Assembly (NCBI RefSeq): GCF_002869965.1 | Contig: NZ_PEBS01000055.1 | Span: 1-36,991, forward strand | Direction of reading: 5' to 3' | DNA: 36,991 nt | Source of the DNA: Janthinobacterium sp. ROICE36 | GTDB taxonomy: Bacteria > Pseudomonadota > Gammaproteobacteria > Burkholderiales > Burkholderiaceae_D | Shown: in pieces, positions 7,927-16,637 of the stretch | Position numbering within the stretch: position 1 is the first letter of the stretch | How the letters are laid out: each line of letters starts with the position of its first letter | Notes under the pieces: model-generated | What the model was told of the DNA's origin: nothing | The model's input: only the letters and a program-made list of their open reading frames with translations | Databases searched by the model: none | Translations under genes and position numbers: made by a program

Positions 7927-9968
7927 TTCGACAGGTCTACCTGATACAGCGCAAAGCCCTTGCCCGCACCATCGTCAGCCTTCAGCTGCGTGACGTTATC
8001 GATGCCGGCCGCTCGCGCCAGGTCGATCACGTTCGGCGCCGAATGGAAAACCACCGGGCCTTGCGTGGCAACTCTGGCGAAGCGCCAGCTGCGCGCCGAA
8101 CCGTTTTTCGCGCGCGTCAGGTTTTTCTGCTGCGTGACATAGGCAATCAGCAGTTCGCGGTTGTTGTCGGGCGAGGCCACCACCGTCTTGCTGCCGTCGA
8201 GGCCAGGGAAATTGCCGCCGCCGCTGGCGCGGTAGTTATTTGTCGCTATCAAGAATTCCTGGCTGGCGTCCACTGGCTTGCCCTTGTACGTCAGGCCCTT
8301 GATGCGCTGGCCAGGCGGCTGCGTGACGTCGATCTGGTAGCGCACGTCGGCGCTGGTGATGGCGTCGAAGTTGTAGCTCGGATGGGCCGTGTTGACCAGT
8401 TCTTGCGGCTCCGCCTTGTGCGGAGCGATGGTGTTGAAACGCCGCGCAGACTGTTCCAGCCAGGCTTTCAGCTCCGCGCCATTCATCTTCACGCCGTACA
8501 GCGCGTTCGGATACAAATACAGGTCGGCCGCGTTATTCAGCGCCACGTTGCCCGCCTTGACGTCCGTGTAGTCGGACACGCCGGCCGAGCCGCTCTTGAA
8601 CGGCGACGACATCGACAGCACGGGCAAGTGCGCGTACTGCGGCAAATTCGCCTTCACATACGCGGCCAGGTAGCCCGATTGCGCCTGGTTCACCACCTCG
8701 ATGGCGCTGACATCGCCCACGTCGGCGAAATACGTCGACATGCGGAAGTCCGTGGCGCCCACGGGCGTCTGCACGTAGGCAATCGTCGCCGCGTGCTCCT
8801 CGGCCACCAGTGTGGCGATGGCCGCATCGGGCTGCACGTAACTTTTGTCCGTATTCTGGATGCCGCGCGCTTCCACCGTGGTAGCGCTCTTCTCGACGGT
8901 CCACTGCTTGCCGTCGTGACGCAAGTGCAGGCCGATCACGCCCAGGTGCTTGCCCCACAGATTGGCCATCACGGTAGGCACGCCGTTGACCAGCCCTTTG
9001 ACTTTGTCGACGCCGGGCAAATTAAACTGCGGCACCGTGCTGGTCGCGTTCGGGAATAGCTGGTGCGAATGGCCGATCAGCATGGCGTCCACGCCCGGTA
9101 CTTGCGACAGGTAGTAATTGCCGTTTTCCATGGTCGGCGAGTACGGACTGTCATCGAGGCCGCCGTGCGAGATCGCCACCACCAGCTCGGCGCCCTTGGC
9201 GCGCATCTCGGGGATGAATTTTTCCGCGGTCTCGCGCACGCCTTGCGTATAGACCCGGCCTTCCAGCCAGCGCTTGTCCCACGCCATGATGGTGGGCGGC
9301 GCAAAGCTGATGATGCCCACCTTCACTCTGCTGGTCACCGGTTTGCCATCGGGGCCGGCCGCCGTGATCTGCTTGTCGATGATGTGATATGGCGCAAACA
9401 GGGGCTGGCCCGTCTTGACGCTGTAGACATTGGCCAGCACTTGCGGGAACGCGGGGCCGGCGCAGCGCGGTTTGCTGGCATCGACGCTGTCGACGTCGAA
9501 GCGGTTGCCCGTCACCTGGCTCAAGAACGCCAGGCCGTAGTTGAATTCATGGTTGCCGATGCCGCCGCCATCGACCTTCAGCAAATTCATGGCCTTGTAG
9601 ATGGCCAGGGTCTGGTCGCAGGCCAGTGGTTTGACGAGGGCCTGGTAGTCGGCCAGCGCCGTGCCCTGGATGGTGTCGCCGTTGTCGAGCAGGAGATTGT
9701 TCGGAAACTCGGCACGCGCCTGCGCAATCAGGGCCGCCGTGCGTTCCAGGCCGATCGACGGTTCCGCCTGCAGCTTGTAGTAATCATAACTGAGCACATT
9801 TGCGTGCAAGTCCGTCGTCTCCAGCAGGGCGAAGGTGGCGCTGCTGCCCGCTGGCGCGGCGGCCAGCGCCCGGACAGGCCCGGTGGCGACGGGCGGCAAG
9901 GCGCCACAGCCGGCCAGCAGCAGCGGTAACAGGGCGAGACGGGGAAGTTGGCGCAGGGGTTGGCACAT
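7923..9968 (-). CDS. cpdB: 2',3'-cyclic-nucleotide 2'-phosphodiesterase / 3'-nucleotidase (CpdB-like), predicted lipoprotein
   Basis: 681 residues. The N-terminus carries the lipobox LAGC with cysteine 21, so the protein is probably lipid-anchored; E. coli CpdB (647 residues) is soluble in the periplasm. The metallophosphatase domain shows TTDLHAN (Asp53, His55), DNGDTIQG (Asp98), GNHEFNYG (138-145), AISHGG and GHSHQLF, which together supply the two-metal site. A 5'-nucleotidase C-terminal domain follows, with NAADLYLYPN and a substrate-stacking region near FLIATNNYRASGGGNFPG. The enzyme hydrolyses 2',3'-cyclic nucleotides to 3'-nucleotides and then nucleosides, allowing use of extracellular nucleotides. 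AGGAA lies 7 bases before the ATG. It is coupled to the Sel1 gene and divergent from prfB. Confidence 0.9.
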   Translation of the reverse strand: MCQPLRQLPRLALLPLLLAGCGALPPVATGPVRALAAAPAGSSATFALLETTDLHANVLSYDYYKLQAEPSIGLERTAALIAQARAEFPNNLLLDNGDTIQGTALADYQALVKPLACDQTLAIYKAMNLLKVDGGGIGNHEFNYGLAFLSQVTGNRFDVDSVDASKPRCAGPAFPQVLANVYSVKTGQPLFAPYHIIDKQITAAGPDGKPVTSRVKVGIISFAPPTIMAWDKRWLEGRVYTQGVRETAEKFIPEMRAKGAELVVAISHGGLDDSPYSPTMENGNYYLSQVPGVDAMLIGHSHQLFPNATSTVPQFNLPGVDKVKGLVNGVPTVMANLWGKHLGVIGLHLRHDGKQWTVEKSATTVEARGIQNTDKSYVQPDAAIATLVAEEHAATIAYVQTPVGATDFRMSTYFADVGDVSAIEVVNQAQSGYLAAYVKANLPQYAHLPVLSMSSPFKSGSAGVSDYTDVKAGNVALNNAADLYLYPNALYGVKMNGAELKAWLEQSARRFNTIAPHKAEPQELVNTAHPSYNFDAITSADVRYQIDVTQPPGQRIKGLTYKGKPVDASQEFLIATNNYRASGGGNFPGLDGSKTVVASPDNNRELLIAYVTQQKNLTRAKNGSARSWRFARVATQGPVVFHSAPNVIDLARAAGIDNVTQLKADDGAGKGFALYQVDLSK

Positions 9969-10128
9969 GAGTTGTTCCTGAGGAAAGACAATATCGCCAG
10001 CATCATACGCAGCACGGCAGCGGTCATCAAGTCAAAAATATTGTCGAAAATACAGCAAAATCATCATTTTATTGCCATGTGCAGCAGCATTTGCGCCGCA
10101 GCGGCAGCGGAAACCCGCCGCGCTCGCG

Positions 10129-10134
10129 TATAAT
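10129..10134 (+). promoter_or_regulatory. Probable -10 element of the prfB promoter
   Basis: A perfect TATAAT lies 37 bases before the prfB start and would give a leader of about 30 bases. No good -35 hexamer is present at the usual distance, so the call rests on the -10 and its position. Confidence 0.4.
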
Positions 10135-10170
10135 TCAAGGTTTGATTTCACCATAGAAGACCAGAACATT

Positions 10171-11275
10171 ATGGAAGCCGAACGCATCAATATCATCTCC
10201 GCCCTGCTGAACGACCTGACGGTCCGCGAAGCCGAACTTCGGAGGTATCTTTGACTTCGCTGTCAAGTCGGAGAAACTAGAGCAAGTCAACGAAGAACTG
10301 GAAGATCCGACCGTCTGGAACGATCCCAAGCGTGCCCAGGACCTCGGTAAAGAGAAGAAGGCGCTGGAAGCGATCGTCTTCACGCTGACCCGTGCCGATG
10401 CCGACCTGCGCGACACCCGCGACCTGTTCGACATGGCCCGTGAAGAAGGCGACGACGAGACGCTGGAAGCAATCGAGCAGGATGTACAGGAAATCCGCAA
10501 GGTCATCGAAAGCATGGAGTTCCGCCGGATGTTCAACAATCCGATGGACCCAAACAACTGCTTCATCGATATCCAGGCCGGCGCCGGCGGTACGGAGGCC
10601 CAGGACTGGGCCTCGATGCTGCTGCGCCAGTACCTGCGCTATTGCGAACGCAAGGGCTTCAAGGTCGAAATCCTGGAGCAGTCCGACGGCGAGGTTGCCG
10701 GCATCAAGACGGCTACCCTGAAGGTCGAGGGCGATCACGCCTACGGTTTCCTGCGCACGGAAACGGGCGTGCACCGCCTGGTGCGCAAGTCGCCATTCGA
10801 CTCGGCCAACGGTCGCCACACCTCGTTTACGTCGCTGTTCGTGTATCCGGAAGTCGATGATTCGATCGAGATCGACGTCAACCCGGCCGATATCCGCGTC
10901 GATACCTACCGCGCGTCGGGCGCCGGTGGTCAGCACATCAATAAAACCGACTCCGCCGTCCGCATGACCCATGCGCCGACCGGCATCGTGGTGCAGTGCC
11001 AGAACGACCGTTCGCAGCACCGCAACCGCGCCGAAGCGATGGAAATGCTGAAAGCCAAGCTGTACGAACATGAACTGCGCAAGCGCATGAGCGAGCAGCA
11101 AAAGCTGGAAGACTCGAAGACGGACGTGGGCTGGGGTCACCAGATCCGCTCCTACGTGCTGGACCAGTCCCGCATCAAGGACTTGCGCACCGGTTTCGAG
11201 ACGGGCAATACCAAGGGCGTGCTCGATGGCGACATCGACGAATTCATCTCCGCCTCGCTCAAGCAAGGCGTGTAA
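10171..11275 (+). CDS. prfB: Peptide chain release factor 2 (RF2), with programmed +1 frameshift
   Basis: The gene is read as 10171-10251 joined to 10253-11275, skipping T10252. The first 27 codons end at an in-frame TGA (10252-10254) preceded by CTT, and the +1 frame continues as DFAVKSEKLEQVNEELEDP, colinear with known RF2. The total is 367 residues, against 365 in E. coli. The product recognises UGA and UAA stop codons and triggers peptide release. It carries the codon-reading tripeptide SPF (207-209) and the catalytic GGQ (252-254). Low RF2 favours the frameshift, so the protein controls its own level. It is followed after 2 bases by the HAD-lysS frame. No strong ribosome site precedes ATG 10171; the start is chosen from alignment with other RF2 N-termini. 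Confidence 0.95.
10241..10255 (+). promoter_or_regulatory. RF2 recoding site (internal Shine-Dalgarno, CTT slip codon, UGA)
   Basis: GGAGG (10241-10245) is followed by TAT and then CTT TGA C. The 3-base spacing between the Shine-Dalgarno-like element and the CTT slip codon, and the TGA-C stop context, match the classical prfB frameshift signal. Ribosomes slip from CTT to TTT, skipping one base, when RF2 is scarce. Confidence 0.95.
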
Positions 11276-11277
11276 GG

Positions 11278-11991
11278 ATGAATGCATCCGTTCCAGCCCG
11301 GCGTGCCTTCCTGTTTGACATGGATGGCACGATCGTCGACAACATGGCCTTCCACACGACATCGTGGCTGGCGTTCTTTGAACGCCAGGGCCATGTGCTG
11401 GATGCGGACGCCTTTTTCCGCGACACGGCAGGACGGCAAGGCCGCGAAATCATCGTCAAGTACCTGGGCGAGGATGCCGACCACGTCGCCCTGCTGGCTG
11501 AAAAGGAAGTCGTATACCGCGAACTGTATGGCCCGCACCTGGCGACGGTGGCCGGTTTCGGCCAGCTGATCGCCAACGCGCGCCAGAACGGCGTGGGACT
11601 GGTGGTGGGCACGGCCGCGCCGGACGAGAACATCGCGTTCACGCTCGATGGCCTGAACCTGCGCCATCGCTTCGACGCCATCGTCGGCGCCGCCGACGTG
11701 GAACGGGGCAAGCCGCACCCGGACGTTTTCCTGAAAGGCGCGCAGCTGGCCGGCGCACTGCCGCAGCACTGCATCGTCTTTGAAGATGCGCCTCTGGGCG
11801 TGGAAGCGGCGCGCCGTGCCGGCATGCGCGTCGTGGTACTCACCACCACCCTGCCGGCCGAAGCGTTTGCCGCATTCGACAACGTGATTGCCATCGTGCC
11901 GGATTTCTCCGCACTCGACGTCGACGCACTGTTTGCCAGCGTGGCGCCAGCGCTGGCACCACATCATCAATCATCACCAACGAAGAACACC
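11278..11991 (+). CDS. HAD-superfamily phosphatase module, in frame with lysS
   Basis: 238 codons from ATG 11278, 2 bases after the prfB stop, with TAAGG just before it. All four HAD motifs are present: DMDGT (Asp14, Asp16), VVGTAAP for motif II, GKPHPDVF with the motif III lysine, and VFEDAPLGVEAARRAGM for motif IV. A helical cap containing FFRDTAGRQGREI resembles the beta-phosphoglucomutase subgroup, so a small phosphosugar or phosphometabolite phosphatase or mutase is likely. There is no stop codon: the frame passes through a Pro/His/Ser-rich stretch (PALAPHHQSSPTKNT) directly into the normal start of lysS, so the full ORF is 11278-13521, 747 residues. It may be expressed as a fusion, or lysS may start independently at 11992. 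I list the two modules separately. Confidence 0.8.
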
Positions 11992-13521
11992 ATGACTACG
12001 GATATCCAAGAACAAGCCGCCGCCCCCGATGAAAACAAGATCATCGCCGAGCGCCGCGTCAAGCTGGCAGCACTGCGCGAACAAGGCATCGCCTTCCCGA
12101 ACGATTTCCGCCCCGAGCACAAGGCGGCCGATCTGCACGCGCAATACGGCAGCAAGACGCGCGAAGAGCTGGAAGCCGAACCTGTCACCGTGGTGCTGGC
12201 CGGCCGCATGATGCTCAAGCGCGAAGCCGGCAAGAAAGCCGCTTTCGCCACCCTGCAAGACGCTTCCGGCCCGAAGGCCGACGGCCGCATCCAGATCTAT
12301 GCCACCTTGGACCTCACCGGCGAAGCGGCCATGGCCGCCCTGCACCACTATGACCTGGGCGATATCCTGGGCGTGACGGGCACCCTGTTCAAGACCAAGA
12401 CGGACGAACTGACCATCAAGGTCACGCAACTGCGTTTGATCACCAAGTCGCTGCGCCCGCTGCCGGACAAATTCCACGGCCTGGCCGACCAGGAAACGAA
12501 GTACCGTCAGCGTTACGTCGACCTGATCATGAACGAAGAGACGCGCCGCACCTTCAAGGCGCGTACCGCCGCCATCTCGTCGATCCGCCGCTTCATGGAA
12601 AAGAACGAGTTCATGGAAGTGGAAACGCCGATGCTGCACACGATTCCGGGCGGCGCGGCGGCAAAGCCCTTCATCACACACCACAATGCGCTGGACATGC
12701 AAATGTTCCTGCGCATCGCGCCCGAGCTGTACCTGAAGCGCCTGGTGGTGGGCGGCTTCGACCGCGTGTTCGAGATCAACCGCAACTTCCGCAACGAAGG
12801 CGTGTCGATCCGTCACAACCCTGAATTCACGATGATGGAATTCTACGCGGCCTACACCGACTACAAATGGCTGATGGACTTCACGGAAGCCGTCATCCGC
12901 CAGGCCGCCATCGACGCGCACGGCACCGCCACCCTGACCTACGGCGGCCGCGAGCTGGACCTGGCAAAGCCGTTCCACCGCCTGACCATCGTCGAAGCGA
13001 TCAACAAGTACGCGCCGGGCTACAAGCCGGAACAGTTGAACGATGCCGACTTCATCAAGGAAGAGCTGAAGAAATTCGGCGTCAAGCCGTTCGCCACGGC
13101 CGGCCTGGGCGCACTGCAACTGACGCTGTTCGAAGAGACGGCGGAAGCGCAGCTATGGGAACCGACCTACATCATCGACTACCCTGTCGAAGTGTCGCCA
13201 CTGGCGCGCGCTTCCGACACGGTGGCCGGCATCACCGAACGCTTCGAGCTGTTCATGGTCGGCCGCGAGATCGCCAACGGCTTCTCCGAGTTGAATGACG
13301 CGGAAGACCAGTCGGCCCGCTTCCTGGCGCAAGTCGCTGCCAAGGACGCCGGCGATGAAGAGGCGATGTTCTACGACGCCGACTACATCCGCGCGCTGGA
13401 ATACGGCATGCCGCCAGCCGGCGGCTGCGGCATCGGCATCGACCGCCTGATGATGATCATCACGGATTCGCCGAACATCCGCGACGTCCTGCTGTTCCCT
13501 CACTTGCGCCGCGAAGACTAA
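11992..13521 (+). CDS. lysS: Lysyl-tRNA synthetase (class II)
   Basis: 509 residues from the ATG at 11992, close to E. coli LysS (505). The MTTDIQEQ start matches where a stand-alone enzyme would be expected to begin. It attaches lysine to tRNA-Lys using ATP in the cytoplasm. An N-terminal OB-fold anticodon domain (VVLAGRMMLKREAGKKAAFA onward) precedes the class II core, with motif 1 around RRFMEKNEFMEVETPML, motif 2 FDRVFEINRNFRNEG and motif 3 GGCGIGIDRLMM. The upstream HAD frame runs into this start without a stop. The ribosome site here is weak (only GAAGAA upstream), so expression may depend on translation through the HAD module or on a fused product. A strong terminator follows. Confidence 0.93.
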   Translation: MTTDIQEQAAAPDENKIIAERRVKLAALREQGIAFPNDFRPEHKAADLHAQYGSKTREELEAEPVTVVLAGRMMLKREAGKKAAFATLQDASGPKADGRIQIYATLDLTGEAAMAALHHYDLGDILGVTGTLFKTKTDELTIKVTQLRLITKSLRPLPDKFHGLADQETKYRQRYVDLIMNEETRRTFKARTAAISSIRRFMEKNEFMEVETPMLHTIPGGAAAKPFITHHNALDMQMFLRIAPELYLKRLVVGGFDRVFEINRNFRNEGVSIRHNPEFTMMEFYAAYTDYKWLMDFTEAVIRQAAIDAHGTATLTYGGRELDLAKPFHRLTIVEAINKYAPGYKPEQLNDADFIKEELKKFGVKPFATAGLGALQLTLFEETAEAQLWEPTYIIDYPVEVSPLARASDTVAGITERFELFMVGREIANGFSELNDAEDQSARFLAQVAAKDAGDEEAMFYDADYIRALEYGMPPAGGCGIGIDRLMMIITDSPNIRDVLLFPHLRRED

Positions 13522-13539
13522 TCCCGGACGCCAGCCAAT

Positions 13540-13576
13540 AAAAAGCCGCCTGATTTTTGCGATCAGGCGGCTTTTT
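13540..13576. terminator. Strong bidirectional intrinsic terminator after lysS
   Basis: AAAAAGCCGCCTGAT (13540-13554) and ATCAGGCGGCTTTTT (13562-13576) form a perfect 15-bp stem with a 7-base loop. The A/T flanks make it work in both directions. It ends the prfB-lysS transcript and also the leftward sugar-acid operon that stops at 13595. Confidence 0.93.
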
Positions 13577-13594
13577 CACTTGTGCGGCCGGCCG

Positions 13595-14596
13595 TCAATC
13601 GGCCAGGGTCACGCGCTGGTGGCTGCGACTGGCCTGCTGCGCCGCCAGCGCCGTGGCCAGCGCGCGCATGCCGTCGTCGCCAGTGGCGGCAGGCTGCCCT
13701 ACACCGCGCATGGCGCGCTGGAAGGCGCGCACCGAGCGCACATACAGGTTTTCATGCTCGACGGGGATATCGACGCTGCCGCCGTCGCGCGTCAGGCTGA
13801 TGCTGCCAACGGGGCGCTGCGTCATCACGCCGGAGGCGAAGATGCTGCCCTTGCTACCGATGATTTCCACGCCGGACAGCGAATGCGGCGCGTTGAACGC
13901 GTCGTGCACCTGCACCAGGGTGCCGTTGTCGAACTCGATAACGGCCATCAGGCCCTCTTCCAGCCCGGCCACCGTCATGCCGCCGCTGGTGGCGCAGGCG
14001 GTCACGTGGCGCGGCTCTGCATCGAGCAGGAAGCGCAAGGTGTCGACATCGTGCACGAACATGTCGAGCGTGACGCCGCCCGATTCCGGCGCGTCCAGGC
14101 GCCAGCCGCGCAAGTGCTGCGGCAGCTTGTTTGCGTGAAGCACGCGGCAATACAGGGGCTGGCCGATCTCGCCGGCGCGTATCAGCTCGCGCACCTTGGC
14201 GTGGCTGGCGGCGTTGCGCAGGTGGTGGTTAATCCCCAGCACTACGCCGGCTTCGGCGCAGCCGTCGACCATGCGGCGGGCGTCGTCCAGGTTCAGCGCC
14301 AGCGGCTTCTCGCACAGCACGTGCTTGCCCGCGCGCGCCGCCTGCAAGGTCTGCGCCATATGCCACTCATTGGTGGTGCTGATGTACACGGCATCCGCGC
14401 CCGGATGGGCCAGTGCCGCACTCAAATCCGTATAGCTGGCGGCTATGCCAAACTGCGCGGCAAAGGCGGCGCCGCGCGCAGCGTCGCGACTGACCACGGC
14501 CAGCACTTCCGCGTCGCCCTGCTGGCCGATTGCGTCGACCATCCATTCGCGCGCCACGGTGCTGGCGCCGACCAAAATCCATCCGATCTTCTTCAT
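13595..14596 (-). CDS. Gfo/Idh/MocA-family NAD(P)-dependent oxidoreductase
   Basis: 333 residues. The N-terminal Rossmann domain begins IGWILVGASTVAREWM, and the family motif CEKPLAL (EKP at 96-98) supplies the catalytic-site lysine. A C-terminal substrate domain contains GGVTLDMFVHDVDTLRFLL, with the conserved Asp/His pair. Members oxidise or reduce sugars, inositols and their derivatives. It is the last gene of the leftward sugar-acid operon, 12 bases after the porin gene, with AAGGGGAGAA before its ATG. A role in interconverting a sugar acid before the kinase and reductase steps fits the context, but the substrate cannot be read from sequence. The nucleotide-binding loop reads GAST in place of the classical GxGxxG, a variant seen in this family. 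Confidence 0.85.
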   Translation of the reverse strand: MKKIGWILVGASTVAREWMVDAIGQQGDAEVLAVVSRDAARGAAFAAQFGIAASYTDLSAALAHPGADAVYISTTNEWHMAQTLQAARAGKHVLCEKPLALNLDDARRMVDGCAEAGVVLGINHHLRNAASHAKVRELIRAGEIGQPLYCRVLHANKLPQHLRGWRLDAPESGGVTLDMFVHDVDTLRFLLDAEPRHVTACATSGGMTVAGLEEGLMAVIEFDNGTLVQVHDAFNAPHSLSGVEIIGSKGSIFASGVMTQRPVGSISLTRDGGSVDIPVEHENLYVRSVRAFQRAMRGVGQPAATGDDGMRALATALAAQQASRSHQRVTLAD

Positions 14597-14608
14597 TCGA
14601 TTCTCCCC

Positions 14609-15631
14609 TTAAAAAGTGTGGCGCAGGCCCAGGTTCCAGGCCTGGTTGCCGCTGCCGTTATCGGTGGCGTTGCCCACCAGGTAGGCGGCGCCGTTGCGGT
14701 TGTCGATATGCGCATAGGCCGCATACAAGGTGCTGCGCTTCGACAGCGCGTAGGTGTAGCCGATGCCGATCTGCGAAGCGTCGCCGTTGGCGGCGCGCCG
14801 GTCGTCGCGCCGTACGTACGAGAACAAGACGCGGTGCGGGCCCACCGGCAAGGTGGCGCCCAGCATCAGGTCCGCGCTGTCAACCGTGGTGGTGGCGCCC
14901 GCCGTGCTCTTGCTGACGGCAATGGCGCCATGCGCCTTGACCACGCCGAAGTCCCAGGTGGCGCCCAGCACCGTGTTCCTCGCCCTGCCCGCCAGCTGCG
15001 CGTTTGATATGGTATTGGCGTCCTGGTGCGCCATGCGCACAGTCAGCGGCCCGCTGGCATAGGTGGCCGCCGCGCCCATGTAGCGCCTGGCCGCGGCGTC
15101 GCCGGGCACTTCGCCGAAGCCGTACGCCAGTTCACCGGAAAGACCGCCGCGCACGGGCGAGCTGTAGCTGATGCTGTTGTCGACGCGGCTGATGTAACCG
15201 GCCGTGAAAACATTGCTCATCCTGCCCGCAAAACCCAGATAAAACGGGTCCAGCGCGCCCAGGCTGCTATCGATGAAGGTGTACTGGCGGCCCAGCCGCA
15301 GCGTGCCCGCCGCGCCGGCGAGACCGACGAAAGCCTGGCGCCCGAACAACAGGCCGCCCTGGGCCGAGCCGCCCGTGTCGGCCAGGATGCCCGCATCCAT
15401 CGTAAAGATCGCCGTCATGCCGCCGCCCAGGTCTTCGCTGCCTTTGAAACCCAGCCGCGAGCCGTTGGCGATGCCGCTGGTCAGCTTGAGCACCCTGCCG
15501 CCGGCGCCGCCATTCTCGGACACCACGCCCATATCCGCGATGCCGTACATGGCCACATTCGACTGCGCCGAGCACAGGCTGCTGCAAGCGCCGGCGCCGA
15601 TGATCATTGCCCTTGCTACCTTGTTCTTCAT
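14609..15631 (-). CDS. Outer-membrane porin (Gram-negative porin, Burkholderia/Neisseria type)
   Basis: 340 residues. A signal peptide (KVARAMIIGAGACSSLCSAQ) is followed by SNVAMYGIADMGVV, the typical first strand of betaproteobacterial porins. SRLGFKGSEDLGGGMTAIF comes next, and the protein ends NLGLRHTF with the C-terminal phenylalanine recognised by the BAM complex. It should form a 16-strand trimeric barrel. AGGGAAAGAG lies just before the ATG. Its position between the dehydrogenase and oxidoreductase genes of the sugar-acid operon suggests a dedicated outer-membrane entry pore for the same compound; this is inferred from position. Co-regulation through the upstream operator at 21456 is likely, as no internal promoter is obvious. 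Confidence 0.9.
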   Translation of the reverse strand: MKNKVARAMIIGAGACSSLCSAQSNVAMYGIADMGVVSENGGAGGRVLKLTSGIANGSRLGFKGSEDLGGGMTAIFTMDAGILADTGGSAQGGLLFGRQAFVGLAGAAGTLRLGRQYTFIDSSLGALDPFYLGFAGRMSNVFTAGYISRVDNSISYSSPVRGGLSGELAYGFGEVPGDAAARRYMGAAATYASGPLTVRMAHQDANTISNAQLAGRARNTVLGATWDFGVVKAHGAIAVSKSTAGATTTVDSADLMLGATLPVGPHRVLFSYVRRDDRRAANGDASQIGIGYTYALSKRSTLYAAYAHIDNRNGAAYLVGNATDNGSGNQAWNLGLRHTF

Positions 15632-15658
15632 CTCTTTCCCTGTCTGTGGATACTGTTC

Positions 15659-16618
15659 TTAGCGCACCAGGTGACGCGGAAGCTCGCCGCGCAGGCCGGC
15701 CAGCAGGTTGTCCACCGCCTGCTGCGCCATGGCGTAGCGCGTTTCATGCGTGGCCGAGCCGATGTGCGGCAGCGCCACCACATTGGCCATGGCCAGCAGA
15801 GGATTGTCCGGCGCCACCGGCTCGCGCTCGAACACGTCGAGGCCTGCGCCGTGGATCGTGCCCTGTTGCAGCGCCTCGACCAGCGCCGCCTCGTCAACGA
15901 TGCGCCCGCGCGAACCGTTGATGAAGATGGCGCCGGGGCGCATCAGCGCGAACTCGCGCCGGCCCATCATGCGTTCCGTCTGCACCGTCAGCGGCAGCAC
16001 GACGCAGACGAAGTCGGAGCCGGCCAGCAAGTCGTCGAGCGCCACCTGGCGCGCACCCAGCGCCGCCTCCACCTCGGGCACCGCTTCACCATTCACGTAC
16101 AGCACCTGCATGCCGAAGCCCAGCGCGGCGCGGCGGGCGACGGCGCGGCCGATGCGGCCCATGCCCAGCATGCCGATGGTCTTGCCATGCACATTGACGC
16201 CATACTGGTTTTCGCCCACGCTGCGCGTCCAGCTTCCCGCCTTGACGAATTCGGCCAGTTCGACGACGCGCCGCGCGCTGGCCAGGATCAGCGCGAAGAT
16301 CGTGTCGGCCGTCGTTTCTGTCAGCATGTCCGGCGTATTGGCCAGCAAGACGCCGCGTTCGCGCAGGTAATCGACGTCGAACTGGTCGACGCCCACCGAA
16401 ATGGTGGAAATGATGCGCAGCGCAAAGGCCGGGTCCAGCAGTTCGCGGTCCAGCCGCACGCTGGCGCCCAGCAAGCCATGCGCGCCGCGGATGGCGGCGG
16501 CGAATGCGGCGCGGTTGCCCGCATCGATCGCCTCGAAGTACGTCACCTCGCATTCGGCGCGCAGGCGCGCCAGCAGCGGCTCGGCCAGCTTTTTATACAC
16601 AACCACATGTTTTTTCAC
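15659..16618 (-). CDS. kguD: 2-hydroxyacid dehydrogenase, GhrB/KguD-like (2-keto(-6-phospho)gluconate reductase)
   Basis: 319 residues from a GTG at 16618 with AGGGGA upstream; no ATG fits as well. The sequence closely follows E. coli GhrB: STISVGVDQFDVDYL, TPDMLTETTADTIFALILA, the NAD(P) loop GMGRIG, the catalytic arginine in NGSRGRIVDE, the glutamate in DVFEREP and the histidine in PHIGSATHETRYAM. GhrB-type enzymes reduce 2-ketogluconate, glyoxylate and hydroxypyruvate; KguD of Pseudomonas reduces 2-keto-6-phosphogluconate to 6-phosphogluconate. Its place directly after a KguK-like kinase supports the latter role. The gap to the kinase gene is 19 bases. Family call firm; exact substrate inferred from neighbours. 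Confidence 0.85.
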   Translation of the reverse strand: MKKHVVVYKKLAEPLLARLRAECEVTYFEAIDAGNRAAFAAAIRGAHGLLGASVRLDRELLDPAFALRIISTISVGVDQFDVDYLRERGVLLANTPDMLTETTADTIFALILASARRVVELAEFVKAGSWTRSVGENQYGVNVHGKTIGMLGMGRIGRAVARRAALGFGMQVLYVNGEAVPEVEAALGARQVALDDLLAGSDFVCVVLPLTVQTERMMGRREFALMRPGAIFINGSRGRIVDEAALVEALQQGTIHGAGLDVFEREPVAPDNPLLAMANVVALPHIGSATHETRYAMAQQAVDNLLAGLRGELPRHLVR

Positions 16619-16637
16619 GCGTTTTCCCCTGTTCTAT

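Noticed and set aside
10171..10254. prfB as a broken gene or sequencing error
   Set aside because: The stop lies exactly at the classical recoding site with correct Shine-Dalgarno spacing and TGA-C context.
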